Part shown: positions 11,591 through 24,611 of the stretch, in pieces
Layout: each line of letters begins with the position of its first letter
Numbering within the stretch: the first letter of the stretch is position 1
DNA from: Serinus canaria
Lineage: Eukaryota > Chordata > Aves > Passeriformes > Fringillidae
Length of the DNA stretch: 64,000 nt
Reading direction: 5' to 3'
Assembly (NCBI RefSeq): GCF_022539315.1
Contig: NC_066316.1
Span: 6,711,501 to 6,775,500, forward strand
Program-made: the position numbers and the translations under genes
The notes under the pieces: model-generated
Databases searched by the model: none
Seen by the model: only the letters and a program-made list of their open reading frames with translations
Told to the model about the DNA's origin: nothing

Positions 11591-12578
11591 TGCAAATTAG
11601 GTGAAAAAACATCATCACATGTAATTCTAGAACTCTGAGAGGTTTTGCTTCTGTTGTTTGGGGTATTCAGGTATTGGCATGTATTAATTTCAGTGTTATT
11701 TTATTTGCATTAATTGAGACCACTCCAAACTTTCTTTTTCACTTATTGCTTAAATTTGCAGGCTTTCCTAAAATTGGAAAAATGCTGATTAATCTCTGTG
11801 TTGACACGTCATAGTCAAATCCAAGTCAAAGCATCAGGGGCATATCATAACAAGGGATTGGATTTGCTCCATTCCCAGGTATCTGCAGGGTACACTTGAT
11901 GTGATACCAATACTTTTGTATACAAAGCTTTGTGATGGAAAGAATCCTACCATGGAATTAAGCAGTAAAGTTACATTTGAATCCATTGATTCATTACGAT
12001 GTAATGTAGACCTGATTTTAGTTTATATTGTTTATTGCAGAAATATACAGGTAGTGTGTAAGATATAAACACTGCAAATTCAGTATAAACACAGGTAGGA
12101 CCTTGTCAAAACTACCAAAAGAGAATGGCATGATATTTGGAAATGAAGAAGCTGAGCCCACAGAATAACAGCTGCAGTTTTTATCTTTAATGTCTCCAGT
12201 CGTGTTGCAGTGAAAACAAAAATCTTTGAGCAAGAAAATAATTTCCATTAACTTTGCTCAGTGTTCTGCAAGTAACTGATTTGAAAGAAATACTGAAAAT
12301 TGCTAATAATTTCCTTTAGCTCTTGCTTAAGGAAAAGAAATACTGCTTCTGCAGTGGAAAGGCACTGATAAGTAGAAGATAAGTTACCAAGGAAATGTTC
12401 TCCAGCAGCGCTTGGGATCCCTTCTCCTGCTGAGCTGTGGGCGAGAGAAGCGTTTCCACAGCCAGTTCTTCCATCTGTACTCCAGCAGGCTGGCAGCCAG
12501 GGATAGAGCCTGATCAACAGCCTCAGGGGGATGTGGCTTACCAGCTAATGAGTAATCTGTTTGGCCGTTTTGTGTTTT
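11591..12578. other. Non-coding stretch, no gene seen
   Basis: AT-rich, with short minus-strand open frames under 90 codons. No repeat or RNA gene recognised. Confidence 0.55.
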
Positions 12579-12596
12579 GTAGATTGATTTAATTTT

Positions 12597-12627
<31 letters not shown>

Positions 12628-13128
12628 GGTCCAACTCGAAATTGCCAGAGTAGCAGCCCACCTGCCAGTAGCCCAGCCTTTGCCAAATAATTTGTGCTGG
12701 CATCCTAATTAACTGGAAAGTCCAATTCAAAAAAAAAAAGAGCTGCAGACAGGAGAAGAAGAGCTTTGGAGACATTTTGAAACAGTTTCTCTGACAGGAA
12801 AAGATTCTCTTTTTTTTCCAAAGAAATACGATTCTGTTTGATTTCTGCCTCCAGGGAATGCACAGTGCTTCCCTACCCAGTGTATGGCCTGCAGTGGGGT
12901 GCAAAGCAGTGGTTTGAGCTGAGGAGGCCTTGATGGAAGCTCTCCAAGAAGAAAATCTGTGTACTTGCAGGCCCATGAGGAGTGGGTTGGGTGGTTTGGG
13001 AGGTGGCCCCGTTTCCTGTGAAGTCTGTCTGTCCCCCAGCTGACTGGGCACAGCATGCAGGGCTTGGGTTTGCTGAGCTGGTGCAGCATCTCAGAGTTGT
13101 ATTCAATAACAAGAGAGTAGATTGAATT
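12579..13128 (-). mobile_element. Possible poly(A)-tailed retroposon or retrocopy
   Basis: A T29 tract at 12599-12627 would be the poly(A) tail of a minus-strand insert. To its left lies GTAGATTGATTT (12579-12590). At 13117-13128 lies GTAGATTGAATT, matching 11 of 12 bases, which would be the target-site duplication around an insert of about 526 bp. Against this, the left repeat is separated from the pure T run by AATTTTTC, no AATAAA signal precedes the tail, and the minus-strand open frames (168 and 120 codons, overlapping) resemble no protein I know. The T tract is certain; the retroposon reading is inference. Confidence 0.3.
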
Positions 13129-16100
13129 CTAGGTGAACTGTTCGTTTTTGCTGACAGGAGAGCTAAGAAATTGGAGTAAAAAGGATGTGGATTAGAGAGA
13201 TAAGTAATAACAGAAGATGGCAGATGTGCAGCATAGTCCAGCCAGCATGTTCTGCAGAAGGTGGGTCACTCTGGAAACTGAGACATCCCAGGAGGCCAAA
13301 GACTGGGATGCTTTTGCTTTTGTGGAGAAAGGAGTTCAGTCCTGCCATATCTTTCATAATGCCATTCTATCATCTTCAGATGTCATAAGTCCAAAACATT
13401 CTTTAGAGAAGGAGGTGTTTCGTGGCAGATTTTAGCAGTTGATTCTCTGCAGTAAGAAACCCTAGAGATGTTTTATATTTGGTTGTTCATCCCTTTACAC
13501 GAAAGCAGTAGCTCAAGGGACGTGTCCCACCTAGAGACAGAATGATGGCAGGGAAGAGAGGTGATGTGTGCAGGCAGGATGGAATGAAGGTCTCCTGAGC
13601 TGGGTGGTGCTCTGGGTTTCTGTGTGACATCTCCCTTGAGGAGTTTCTTATGCCTGTGTGATTCAGTACGAGCAAGCTGCACACTACTGACTTCTTTTCA
13701 AACTTCTTCTGTTCCTGTTTGCTTTGGACAGAGCAAAGACTTTCTGCAGCCAGCAGGACCTAGCTGTTGGTACATGAAGTTTTCCAAATAGATGTCTAAG
13801 GCTCTTGCTGTGGCAAACATTCTGGCACGTGAATAAAGTTTTTTAAGCCACCTTGTACAAGCTTGGCAGTGCAGACAATCTTGTGCAGTTGGGCTTAGCC
13901 AAATGCTGTATTCAGACTCGGCAAAGTATTTAAATATGTACTTAACTTCATTGCAGCTTAGCAAAACAGGTAAGAACCTTAATGCTTTGTTCAGGGGTGG
14001 GCTGTAGTGCAGGAATTTAAGTCATTTTCACAATCAAAGCTCATGTTGTTTCTCAACAAAGGAAGAAAAATAGCAACAGAAACTTCTCTTAGAATTCACA
14101 GTTATTCAGTTGCTGCAGTAAATATAGCCATTTCAAAAGACTTATTATGAGACCAATGTAGCTGATAAAAAGCATTTACATTTCAAATACGGAGAGCAAA
14201 CAAGATCCATTTTAAAGGAACATTCACTTTTGGAGAGCAGTGGGACTTGGGTTGCAGTGCTTGCCATGATCTTTTTCTCACTGCATTGCTGGCTAACACA
14301 GCCATTTGCTCTATGTCAATTTTGGCAAACAAAGTTATATTTAATGATTTCTTTTGTTTGCAGGAACTTATGGAGTGCACTTTACCAACACTCCCAGTTG
14401 CACTCTCCATTGGGTAGTTTTCTTTCAGTGTGTTTCATTTGTGAGCCAACATTGCTTACAAATAGTGTATCTCGTGCCCTACTAGCCACTGTAGGATTGG
14501 TTTTAAGATTCAGCATTTTCATTTCTTTTGTGAGTGTTTTTCCCTTTCTTTTCCATTTGGCATAATTATGTGCTCATGATTATTACCTGCATAAATCAGC
14601 TAAGCTCTTCTTTGCTTGAATCTTAATCTTTGTCAATTCTTCCCCCACTAAGTGTGAAGGTAATAGTATTGCTAACTGGTTTCTGTGAGGCTGCCTGCTG
14701 AAAAATGTTTCACATTAACAGGCTAATTGAAACTGTAGCTAATGTATTGGTCAAAGTTGGTAAGCTTTCTAAAGGCTTCTTGCAGAGAAATCCTGTGGCA
14801 ATTATCCCAAAGAATAGACAATGTATGTAGTGAGCTATTCAGACTGGAAATTCAATGCTTTACATGCCATTTGGGGTGCTGATTGCATCACTCTCCCTCT
14901 TCTGGACATTGGAAGGACTATTGGTGGGGTAAAGTCTCATTCAAACAGAATAAAAGGCACTGTAATTTTGTTTTGTCCTGTAATGAATGATCCTCATGAT
15001 TCATGGGACGCATGGGTCGTGCTTGCATCCTGTGGACAGTTTTTTTTTTTTTCATCATTTTTATGTAACTAGAGAGCTTTAAAGTTTTCAGTTTTCAACT
15101 CAACAGAGAGCACTGAAAATCCTTACATTTCCCTACCTGTTTTTAAATTTGAGGGCTGTGTTTGCTCCTGCATTGCTAAGGCTGAATTTGGCTTTCTGTA
15201 TAACATCTGTGTTCCTTCTGTCTCTCTTTTAGCTGTCTACGTAAGCCAGTTGTCTGAAATTTTACATGGCTTTGAGTTTTCCCCTGGGGAAGCTGGGGAA
15301 AAATGAGAACAAGAGGCACAATCTGTCCATCTTAAAGTTAGCAGCAAAACTCTTGTCATAAAGGCACAATATCATCCCAGTCTGTGCATTGATTCTTTTA
15401 GATGATAGGGCAAATTGGTTAACATAGAGATTTGTTCTGATAAATTTTGTAGATTGAGCCCACGTTCATTGCAGGAGTCAGAATCACTGGAGGCAGAGGT
15501 GTTGTCCTCAACTTTTCTTTAAAAACAAACTTGAAACCAAGAATACCTGTGGAATGAAATGCATGCCTGTAGAACTGTCCAAAAGCCCAAAAGTTGTGGG
15601 CTTTTATGGCAGACCTCTGCCACTTCATTTGTTAGTGAAACTGGAAGCTACAGGCTGGTGGGTAGGGAGAGGAGTCTGGGACATGGAGGTAGGGAAGCAG
15701 AGGGAGAAACAGCATAAAATGAACTTGGATGGTTTCCTGCCAAACATGGGTTTGGTTTTGTTTTGAAAGAAGGTTTTGGGTTTCTCTAAGCTCTGTCCAC
15801 TGAAGTTTTTCAAAGTAAAATGCAATATCTTTGCAGAAATATCTCCTGGCAAACTTCAGTTATATACTGTGGAATAAATATTCCTCACCAAAGTACTATG
15901 AATGTTTTACAGTATGGTCAGAATACATTATTAGAGGGGTTATTTCTGGGTTTGGACTGCTGTAAACTTTTATAAATGTAATTTGCCTTGCAGGCATGGA
16001 AAAAGGAAGAAATTCAAATGTGTGGTTAATTCAGCAGCTGTGGGTTTCTCCTTAAAACTTCACCATTTATGCAGTGGATGCTCTATGGATCAGTGCCCAA

Positions 16101-18299
16101 AATATCTTAAGTATTTTGGCATTCCATGTGCATGCTGAACTGTGGTGTGACAGAGCAGCTCCGTGGAGCTCTGCAAGGAGGAGCCTGAGGGATTGTAGGA
16201 GAGCCTGGTCCTTTTTTTGTCAGGGTAGTGTGCAGAATTGTGATACTGATCCAGCTCTTCAACACGGCAGCATGTTTTGCTTCATTTCATAAAACAAAGA
16301 ATAATAATCAGGTCAGGTACATGCAGGCATTTTGCAGTGAACAATAAACAAAATAAAAACAAAATGAAAGCATGCAGACCCCTGGATGTTGCCAAGAGGA
16401 AGGAAAAGCAGCATTATCTGTGCATGGCAGAGAGACACGTGGTGTCAGGTAAGAATGTGCAGGCTTTTGCCCTGCTCTCTGTACCCTTTCTCCATAGTCT
16501 GAACAAAGAAGGAGATGGCAGCAGTAGGAACACAGTGAGAACTTTCAATTTCTTGAGTAAGGACCAGATGATGATATGCCTGACATCTTGTGCCCCATAG
16601 ACAAAAATTGGTATTTTCAGTCAACAGGCAATAATCCCAGTAATCCCCCAAATCTGCCTCCTAACCCCTAAGAGCTATCCCCTGACAAGGGCACAGCTCT
16701 CCCAATACCACCAAGAGTGGGCTTTGACATGACAAATTTAGCCCCAATCTCATTTACCTGCACAGGCTGGATTGATGGCTGGATGGCAGAGTCACAGTCA
16801 CCAGTCTGACCCTGAATTTAGAGGGTTTTGATCAGCATTATCATGCAATGACAAATTTCCTTCTTTGCTGCAGTTCTCAGCTGGTTCTCCAAGCACTGCT
16901 TTTCAGGATTCCCCCTCCCCCTTTCTCAAAAACTTTCTTCCAGTAAGTGCCTTTAGAAGAGATTAGAACAGATGAGCAACAAGTAGCTGTGAACTGATTT
17001 TCAGGATGCTGAATGCAGCATCCATGTGGACACTGCAGACTCTGTATCTTATCTGTCAGCTCCTACCAAAGAGAAATTTGTCTTTTCGTTGGACTTAGCA
17101 AACTTCTTTTGACATGTAATTTCCAAATTTCACTGAGACAACACCTCAGATCTGGGCTGAGAACAGGAAAAATGAAGATTTGGAGTTGTTTTTGGAGTTC
17201 TGTTGAATTATGGTCTTTCACTTCATTGCAGCAGCTTGTCCCTTCAAGGTCAAGGAAGCTTACTGCTTGCTGGTTGTTAGCATATCAACTGGCAGCAGAG
17301 CTGAAAGGTAATCTCACAGCTCAACAGGGATTTTACAAGATATTTACAGTATTTTTAGGCTGTTATCAGGAAGAAATATATGTTTAAAAGAGAAAGGTAT
17401 TCAGAACAAAAATTGGAAAACAACTGTGCTCCTAAATTAGGTGTTATTTAATTTTCTTTAACCAGTCTCACAGATTTGTATGATCTGAAGAAAAAGCAGA
17501 ATATTGTCTCTATCAAATTTGGTATGAAATTTTTTGGAGAGGGGAGGTGATAATGCTCAGAGGCAATACTCCTGGTAAGGTAACATGAAATTTGTGACTT
17601 CAAAGTTCAGAATTTCGTTTCATTTTTCACTGTTGGTTTCAGCTTTGCTTTGCATCCACTTTCCCTCCTCCTTACAGGCATCCTTTTGAAGTCCTGATTT
17701 TATTCCTAGTTGCAGCAAAAAAGCAACTGTGATCATATTTTCTGGCAGATCTTGCATTAAAAAAGGCATTTTTCTGCTGCAGAACATTCCTGGTGCAATC
17801 AGACACCCAAAAAGTCACAGCCACCCCCATGGCCACAGCACACTTGTAAAAAAGTAGTTATCCAGCAAAAGCTCTCCAGGTAGTGCACCATTTCTTGCTC
17901 TCTGCAGTGGATAAGTGTACTAGAAACATTAAAAAAATCCTGCATCCATTGTAGTTATTAATGCACATGTCTTCTCCTAAGATGGATTAGAGTGGCATCT
18001 AAAAAATCCTGGCAGAATACTGGAAGTTAAAGTCAGTACAAAGAAAAAAAAAAATACTTATGGTGTCCACACTCTTGTTTTTCTCCTCTAAATGGCCCAG
18101 CCTGAGTAAGCTGAACATTTTAATCCTCTCTACTACATTTACCTCATATTTAATTTTTTGTGTTATTATTGACCAAAAGATTGCCCATAATTAAAGGAAA
18201 CCTAATAAGCTGATATCCTTACTTGATATTTGTTGTGGAATTTGTATCTCACAGATCTCCAGTGTTGTTAAAAATACACATAACAGTGCTATATTAGAA
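13129..18299. other. Non-coding stretch with a few splice-like segments
   Basis: No gene or repeat family identified. Three plus-strand segments lie between good acceptor and donor matches: 14364-14413, 16874-16942 and 17232-17307, each open in one frame. They are in different phases and suggest no known protein, so they are treated only as leads. Confidence 0.5.
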
Positions 18300-18431
18300 G
18301 CATAGTTTTATACACACTATTTTAGAAAATGTGTATTTTATATTTTTAATATATAAATATGATTTTGTATATATTTTAATATATAAATATTATATTTTAA
18401 TATAATAAATAATTGTTATTTAAGCAATTTA
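18300..18431. repeat. Extremely AT-rich low-complexity block
   Basis: About 130 bp with almost no G or C, built of TTTTAATATATAAATAT-like units. One unit at about 18343-18360 is repeated at about 18374-18390, with a third, degenerate copy after it. This looks like local slippage or duplication. Confidence 0.85.
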
Positions 18432-20551
18432 TTTTATTTCCTTAATAATGGGCAGGGGTATAGTGATAAATTAAGTTCCAGCAAGGCTTGCTGAAACTGG
18501 TTTCTGCTTACATGATACATAACATTTTTATGAAAGAAAAATTAGATATTGTATTATTAGTAATGATATATTATCAATACATATAATATGAAAACCAAAT
18601 TATTCCATTAAAAATCATATATGATATAGGAACATTTCCAAAGAGAAGAATAGAACTGTATTTTCACAAGTTGAAGGCTAGAAAAGGCAGCATTTGATGT
18701 CATTATTTCATCTTTTTATTATTGTTGTCCTTCTCTGGGTTTGTTTTTTTTTTTTTCACATTTGCCAATCATGCTTCTGACTCTTACCTGTAAACTTTTT
18801 TAAACTCTTAACTCTTTAAAGACAATCCTTTATTTTCTGCTGCTTACTTCAAACTGCCTGCTGGAAGAGCACAGAGATTACAGTGCTGGATTCACCACTA
18901 CACAGAGCACATTTTATTTTCCTCTTAACTCCTATGGGGCTTCAGCTGACTTTATTAAAATACTAGAGACAGCTAAGATCTGCTGCCAGCCCCTCCCCCT
19001 TCCTCCAAGTCCCAGGAGCTTGCTTTTTCACAAAAACATAGATGGGATGTTATGGAAAAGGAGTTTGAAAGCCTTAGCCACCATCTCTTACCCATCAGAG
19101 GTATAAGGAATTGTTTGATATGTTTTCCAAAGGCAGAGAATGAGGCTGGAAAGGCTGATTTGCCAGCACATTGGTCAAAATTGCAATAATCATACAGGAA
19201 AAAAGCAGGGTTTTTTTAGCCAGATAAAACCTCAAACATACATTCAGCAAAGGGAAAGACCAGTCTACAGAAATCTGCTACAGCTAAAGACATGTGAGAT
19301 CTCTGCAGCCAGTATCACAGTATCACAAAATATTACCCTGCTAGTTACAAATTCTTTCCTAAAGATGCCCAGTCTCTCTATGGATCAGCTGGGAAGCAAG
19401 GTCTCTTTTTTCAGGTTCCCTTTCCAATGAATTCAGGCCAATCCCAGGCTCCAGATGGCAATTCTATACATTTTTAAGCTTTGTCCAGGCTCCTGCCCTA
19501 GTAGCTATTTTGGTATGTTTTTTAGCTGCCTGTTTTTTTTTGTTTTTTATTTTTGCTTTGCAGTTAACTGTGCACTGAGGCAGACAAGGCACAATAACAA
19601 CTCTCTGGTTGTTAGTCATGTCCATCCTGCCCCCTTTGCAGACAAAAGCAGCGTGCACGTCACTTCCCCAGTTTGGATAATGAGGTTTTTCTGTCAGTGC
19701 ATTCACCACCAGACGCCCCTCTGGCTGCTACAGCTGCAGGCTGTGTGGGCTGGCACACCAAGCCTTTGTCATAAGATCTCTGGTGTGTGGGTCTTGCTTC
19801 CAGGAAAATGATGTATAGGTTCTTTTTCCACCCTCCCCTGTAATTAAATCAGCCCGTGATCATGATTGAATTATTGGTCTGACTGAAGAAAATCCATCTT
19901 CTAGCAAGTTGCTAAAGTAGCAGGAATGATTTCTGTTGTCCCAAGGAAAAAGAAAAAAGACTTTGGGCAGTGATACACTGACAGATTAAGTCAGAGCAGG
20001 CTTTGGCATAACCATGTTCCTGCTAACACCCAAATGGCCATGACACAGTTGGTAGAAGAAAGGTAACTCATGCACCCCTCTTCAGAGAAGGGACAACTTA
20101 GATTAAACTACCTAAAAATAGCTCCAGGAAGTAACCTACAGAAATAGGTTAATTAAATGGTGAATGGGCATTGGGAGAACAGACAGGGACTAATGTGATC
20201 ATTAAGTTGACTCTGTGCTAAATTTATTCCGGAGCGGAATTCAATTTTTCCCCAAGGTTAAAAAATGATAATTCAGGAGTGCAGAGAGTTGTAGGGCAGC
20301 TTACGTCAATCTCCATCCCCTTCCCCTCCCCAGCAGAAAGCACATCCCTTAGGGAAGGGAACTCTATATAGAGATTTAATAACAGTACATTGCACAATTA
20401 AAACTGCTGGATTTTCTGATTACTATTGTAATTTTTAAATGGATATATTCTGTGAAGTGTTGCCATACAGCAGGCAGATTGCAGAGGTGGGTGTGGTGAA
20501 ATTTACCGTGTCTGAAGCTCGAGACAATGGGAAAGTATTTTGGGAGGAATG
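18432..20551. other. Non-coding stretch, no gene seen
   Basis: Open frames reach 118 codons (19455-19811, plus) and start in a T-rich run; none resembles a known protein. A 12-bp palindrome CTCTATATAGAG lies near 20362-20373. Confidence 0.55.
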
Positions 20552-21505
20552 TCAACATTCTGAGGCTATTCCCATTTTACCCTGTTCATTGTTAGTTTTT
20601 CTGAGGTATTTTGCTGTAATGGTTGAGGCTGGGGGGTGTTGATGGATATGGAGCATGTAAACTTCAGCTGCTGATACAAGCTGAGTGATCTTTATGGCTG
20701 TCTTTATAGTTGAACTCATGAATAATAGATCAGGTGAGGAAAATGCAGTACTCTCAAACCTTAGGCAGCCCAACCTGGCCAAACTCAAAGACAAGAAAAC
20801 AGTGAGAGATAAATAATCATTTTGCCAACTTTTTCTCAGCTTGTTTTTACTGGGATCTTCTGGTTTTTTTTCCTGTGGACCAGTCAGCAGCACATCAGCT
20901 TCAGCTTTGGTGTAGCACCTAGCTGTGGTGTACCTGCCTAGCAAGGGGAGTGCTGGCCGTGATGTGACCGAGTACTGCTCCCACATCTCAAACTGAAGGA
21001 CACATCTATTGCAAGAAAGCTCCCTAACTGGTCTTTTATCTGGCCACAACCTCTGCAAGGAGGAGGAGAAGGAACAACAGGAGTTTGGTGTCTCTGTAGC
21101 ACTGGTGATATTCAGAAAATTTTGGAAGAATTGCTTAATCCCTTCCAGGGTAGAGAGGGAGAGGGAAAGCTTTACAGCATGAGGCTTCAGAGCCAGAGAG
21201 GCAGAAGAGGTTTTGCAGGTAAGCTTCAACCTGCAGAGACATTTTCCTGAGAGCTGGTATTTACTCTGTGTTGCTGAAAGGAATGAAATGCCGTTGGCAA
21301 AGGCAAGAGGTGATGTGCTGGTGGTAGCTTGGATGTACTTAGTGAGGAGAGCTGGGAAAAATCCCAGCTTGTGGATGTGACCAAGGTCAGAAGTAGGTGG
21401 GATGTGTTGGCCATGGGGTTTCTCAGAGCAGCTTTGGGGTTGGCTCTTAGAACTTCTAATAGTCACCTCTCCAGCAGAAGTCATCGTGCTCCATTGCTGT
21501 GTCAC
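20552..21505 (-). other. Longest open frame, 310 codons from ATG, unidentified
   Basis: I do not recognise it. The frame stays open for 317 codons ending at 20552. The first codon of that stretch is GTG; the first ATG is at 21484, with A at -3 and A at +4, giving 310 residues. The translation is rich in Ser, Leu and Thr, with Cys scattered. I see no signal peptide, membrane segment, zinc finger or catalytic motif. A short acidic/basic patch (GPQEKKPEDPSKNKLRKSWQ) lies in the second half. There is no obvious promoter or poly(A) context, and the base composition is only slightly above that of the surroundings. A frame this long is unexpected by chance in AT-rich DNA, but the Ser/Leu bias is typical of translated non-coding sequence. 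It could also be a relic exon of an old element. I lean to non-coding. Confidence 0.2.
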
Positions 21506-24485
21506 CTTTTCATCCTTGGCCCATGGCTCTGGGTGTTTCCATAGGACAGGAGCTCTGGGGTAGGAGCCAGTGACCAGCTCAACCTTCCAGCTTTGGGTGA
21601 CTCCACAGGCAAGGGGCTGCTGAGCTGAGGAGCTGCCTGAGGCTCTGTTTCTGCTTTGTTAGAGAAACAGGTTTTTAATGTGTGGAGTTTTTTGTAAGCT
21701 AACATGATTATGTTAATGATGTACCTGGTTCATGCTGGTAATTTATTACATCATGCAAATGACTCTGTGAAGCCCCAGCCTTGAGCTTTGCCATGAGGGC
21801 AGACTGCAGAGAGCAAGGACTGACTGGAAAAGCTGCTCAGAGAGCTTTTATGTATTCCTAAAATATATCAATTCAGAAAACTCTTACAGGTGGAGCACAC
21901 AAAGCTATTTCTGCACAAAGTTTGATTAGCAAAGCGCAGCTAGCGTGGGAAACTTCCAAAAAGATATTAGAGGTATTTTTCATAAAGAAATAGCAGAGGA
22001 GAAAATCTGCAAGCATCTGTTTGATAAAACATAATCCAGCTGGGGTAATTAGATCCCAGTAGGATGACTTCTGGTTTTATGTCTCCAACCAAAGGTTGAT
22101 TTACAGTAAGATGTCATCGCTTCGAGAAAGAAAATGGAATATTTAATAAAGATCAGGGTAACAAAAGCAAGTTAATTTTGAATTTAGGAGTGTACCAAAA
22201 ATGGAAATTAATTTTAAAATTTCTCTCCTCTGTATTTGCTAAGGTGAAAAGATTTTTTTCTTTTGCTTGTTTGGGGTTTTTCACTTGGTTTGATTTGGTT
22301 TTTTTAAGTGGCTGAATGTTTTCTTTGATGCTCTGTAACCAGACATTTTCTGTCCAAAAGCACTTCTCCCTGTGAGGGTTGCTTGTATTGCACTGTTATT
22401 ATAGGAAGGCAGATAATCTGGCCAGTGTTTATTTATGAGTGGACACCATTTTACTAATAAAAAACCCCAGGAAAATGATAGAGCTTCACAGACCCTGTGG
22501 AAGATGTGTTTGATCAACTAGTTTCCTGATGTTTGAAGTGACCAGAAATGGCAGAATTCCAGTCCTTGTTGCTCAGGCTGCTGCTTGAGATGCAGTGGGA
22601 CATCTCAAAGTGAGACTTCATGCCTCTGGAAAAGAAACCCTTGAGGCAGTAATGTGAGTAAAGCAAGTGTGTGTATGGAACTGAAATTCTTGTTCAATTG
22701 TTACAGAAAAACTGTTGCTTTTAGCAGAAATTCAGGAGTGACTTGTTTCCTGTGTTTTTTGTTTCTGAGCTTCTTTTACCTCACAAATTCATGTTTGCTC
22801 TGAATTTTAGGTTCTTTTGACTATAGTTTGGAAGTCAACATGTTGAAATTGTAAAGAAATAATTCATTTCCATAGCTGAAAAGGGGAGAACTGTCTGCTG
22901 TTGGGAGGCAGCTGTATGAGGGATGTTTGGCAGGGCTGAGAGTGGCATTTCTGTGGTTTGAGGGCTGCCTGAGCATCTCGGTCTGTGGGACACAGCCAGC
23001 TTTCACATCCCCACATGGCACTGGGTCAGTGCTCACTCTGTGAGTCTGAAAATAAAACCTGGGCTCTTGCAAGAAGCATGTTTCCCCTGCATTGCTACTG
23101 TGGATGCACAAGCTCAGATTGCATTTCCTTGCTGCTGGGAGCAGAGGAGTTGTCTGGGCTGGCTGTGGAGCAGTGCAGGCAGATGTGCTGCAGGCTTGAG
23201 TTCTGGGTCATGCAGACTCAGGGAAGGGTGTGGGCTGTTTCCAGAATTTCTTCTGCTGATCTAACTTGAAAAAGCTGGGTATAAGGAGAATCCATCAGCA
23301 ATCAAAAGAAATGCTCAGATTTGCCCCCCAGCTGCAAATTTCTAGTAAAAAACCCAAACAAACAAAGAGAAAAAACAATCCCGATGCATCAGGCTGCTGC
23401 ATTTCCAACTCTGATACTAATTTTTTTTCATTTCACTTTTTTTTGCTGAATACATTAGGAAATGAAGTTATTTCATTTTCAGCTGTGGTTTGATGATACA
23501 GTAAATCTGTTCCAGGTCTCTTAATGCTGCAGAAAGGCTGCCACAGCCATGTGTTGAACAGCACTGGTCTGGCATAAAATCATTACGCTGGTTCGATTTC
23601 TAAAACCTTGTTCATATTAGGTGTTACATATCTGCGCCTCACTAATTTTTCTTCTGGATTAAAATTTGTCCTCTGTAGTACAGCCAGCTCAAAGCCAACA
23701 AAAACTTTGTATATGGAGTTCTGTCTCCTTCAGCAGAAACACAGTCATGAGCTCATCAGAATCTCAGTAAACTTCATGCCACTGATGTATCCACACATTC
23801 ACAAATCCTTTTCTGGAGTGTGTTTTGTGGCTGTAGGAATACCTTGGAGGGTGGGGAAGGCCCAGGAAGCTTGGGGCACTCCCTTCAGAAGATGCTTAGA
23901 ATTACCTAGCTCATGCTAATAACATGAATTGTGCTTTTATAAAGTGAACGAATTAGGGTTCAGCAGAAAGAAATGCATGAAACTGAAAAAAATATATATG
24001 AGGCAGAGTAAACACATGAAGAACTATGTAACAATCTTAATTCTAGAGTTTTGTGACTTTTGGATGCGTTGGCAGCCCTAAAAAACACTATTAGACCTAT
24101 TTTTATATGCAGAGTATAATTACAGTAGATCCCAGGAACTAAATGATGTAATAGACAGCTCAGAGAGCATGTCTTTCTAGAAATGTACAGGAGATAGGGA
24201 TGGCTGAATAAAAATGGTTTTGTTTGCCAAAGGAAATACCTTGGGAGGTTCAAAAGCACTTTTGTTTGGAAGTGGCCTTGACAACACTTGTTTCTCCCCC
24301 TCCTCCCTCATCTTTAATGTCATGGCATGCTTTGATAGCCAAGCCTGTTTATATGTAAATAATTCCTTGATGGAGAAATTGCCTCAGTCAATATGCAGCA
24401 CCTTCCTAGGGCTCACAGGTTTTACAGGGCCAATAAAATCTCTTGCTGTGGTATGCTGCAGATAGGTTCATTTGAGTGGCATATT
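21506..24485. other. Non-coding stretch, no gene seen
   Basis: No repeat family recognised. Open frames are 107 codons or shorter, with overlapping plus-strand frames at 22985-23269. No RNA gene seen; one GGTTCGATTTC string near 23590 was checked and is not in a tRNA context. Confidence 0.55.
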
Positions 24486-24601
24486 TGTCATAGTTCAGTC
24501 CTTGAAAGTCATCACCCATGGCAAGACCCACAGAGCTGCTCCCTCACTAGCAGGTAGGGGGAAACAATCAGAAGAGTCCAGGAAAAAACTCCTGGGTTGA
24601 G

Positions 24602-24607
24602 TTTAAT
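24602..24607 (-). promoter_or_regulatory. Poly(A)-signal variant of the outer LTR
   Basis: Minus-strand ATTAAA, the variant poly(A) signal at the expected place in the outer LTR's 3' part. The inner LTR's left-hand target copy (24607-24611) overlaps its first base, so the insertion separated this signal from the outer LTR's U3 promoter region. Confidence 0.45.
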
Positions 24608-24611
24608 GGGA

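Noticed and set aside
12545..13051. 168-codon minus-strand frame with a long poly-lysine run
   Set aside because: The lysines are the translated T29 tract, and the rest overlaps other open frames without recognisable content.
14364..14413. Segment after an excellent acceptor, reading ELMECTLPTLPVALSIG then TAG
   Set aside because: The donor match is weak, the frame ends at once, and no poly(A) signal or upstream partner was seen.
23581..23610. GGTTCGATTTC string resembling a tRNA T-loop
   Set aside because: No acceptor stem, D-arm or anticodon arm can be formed around it.
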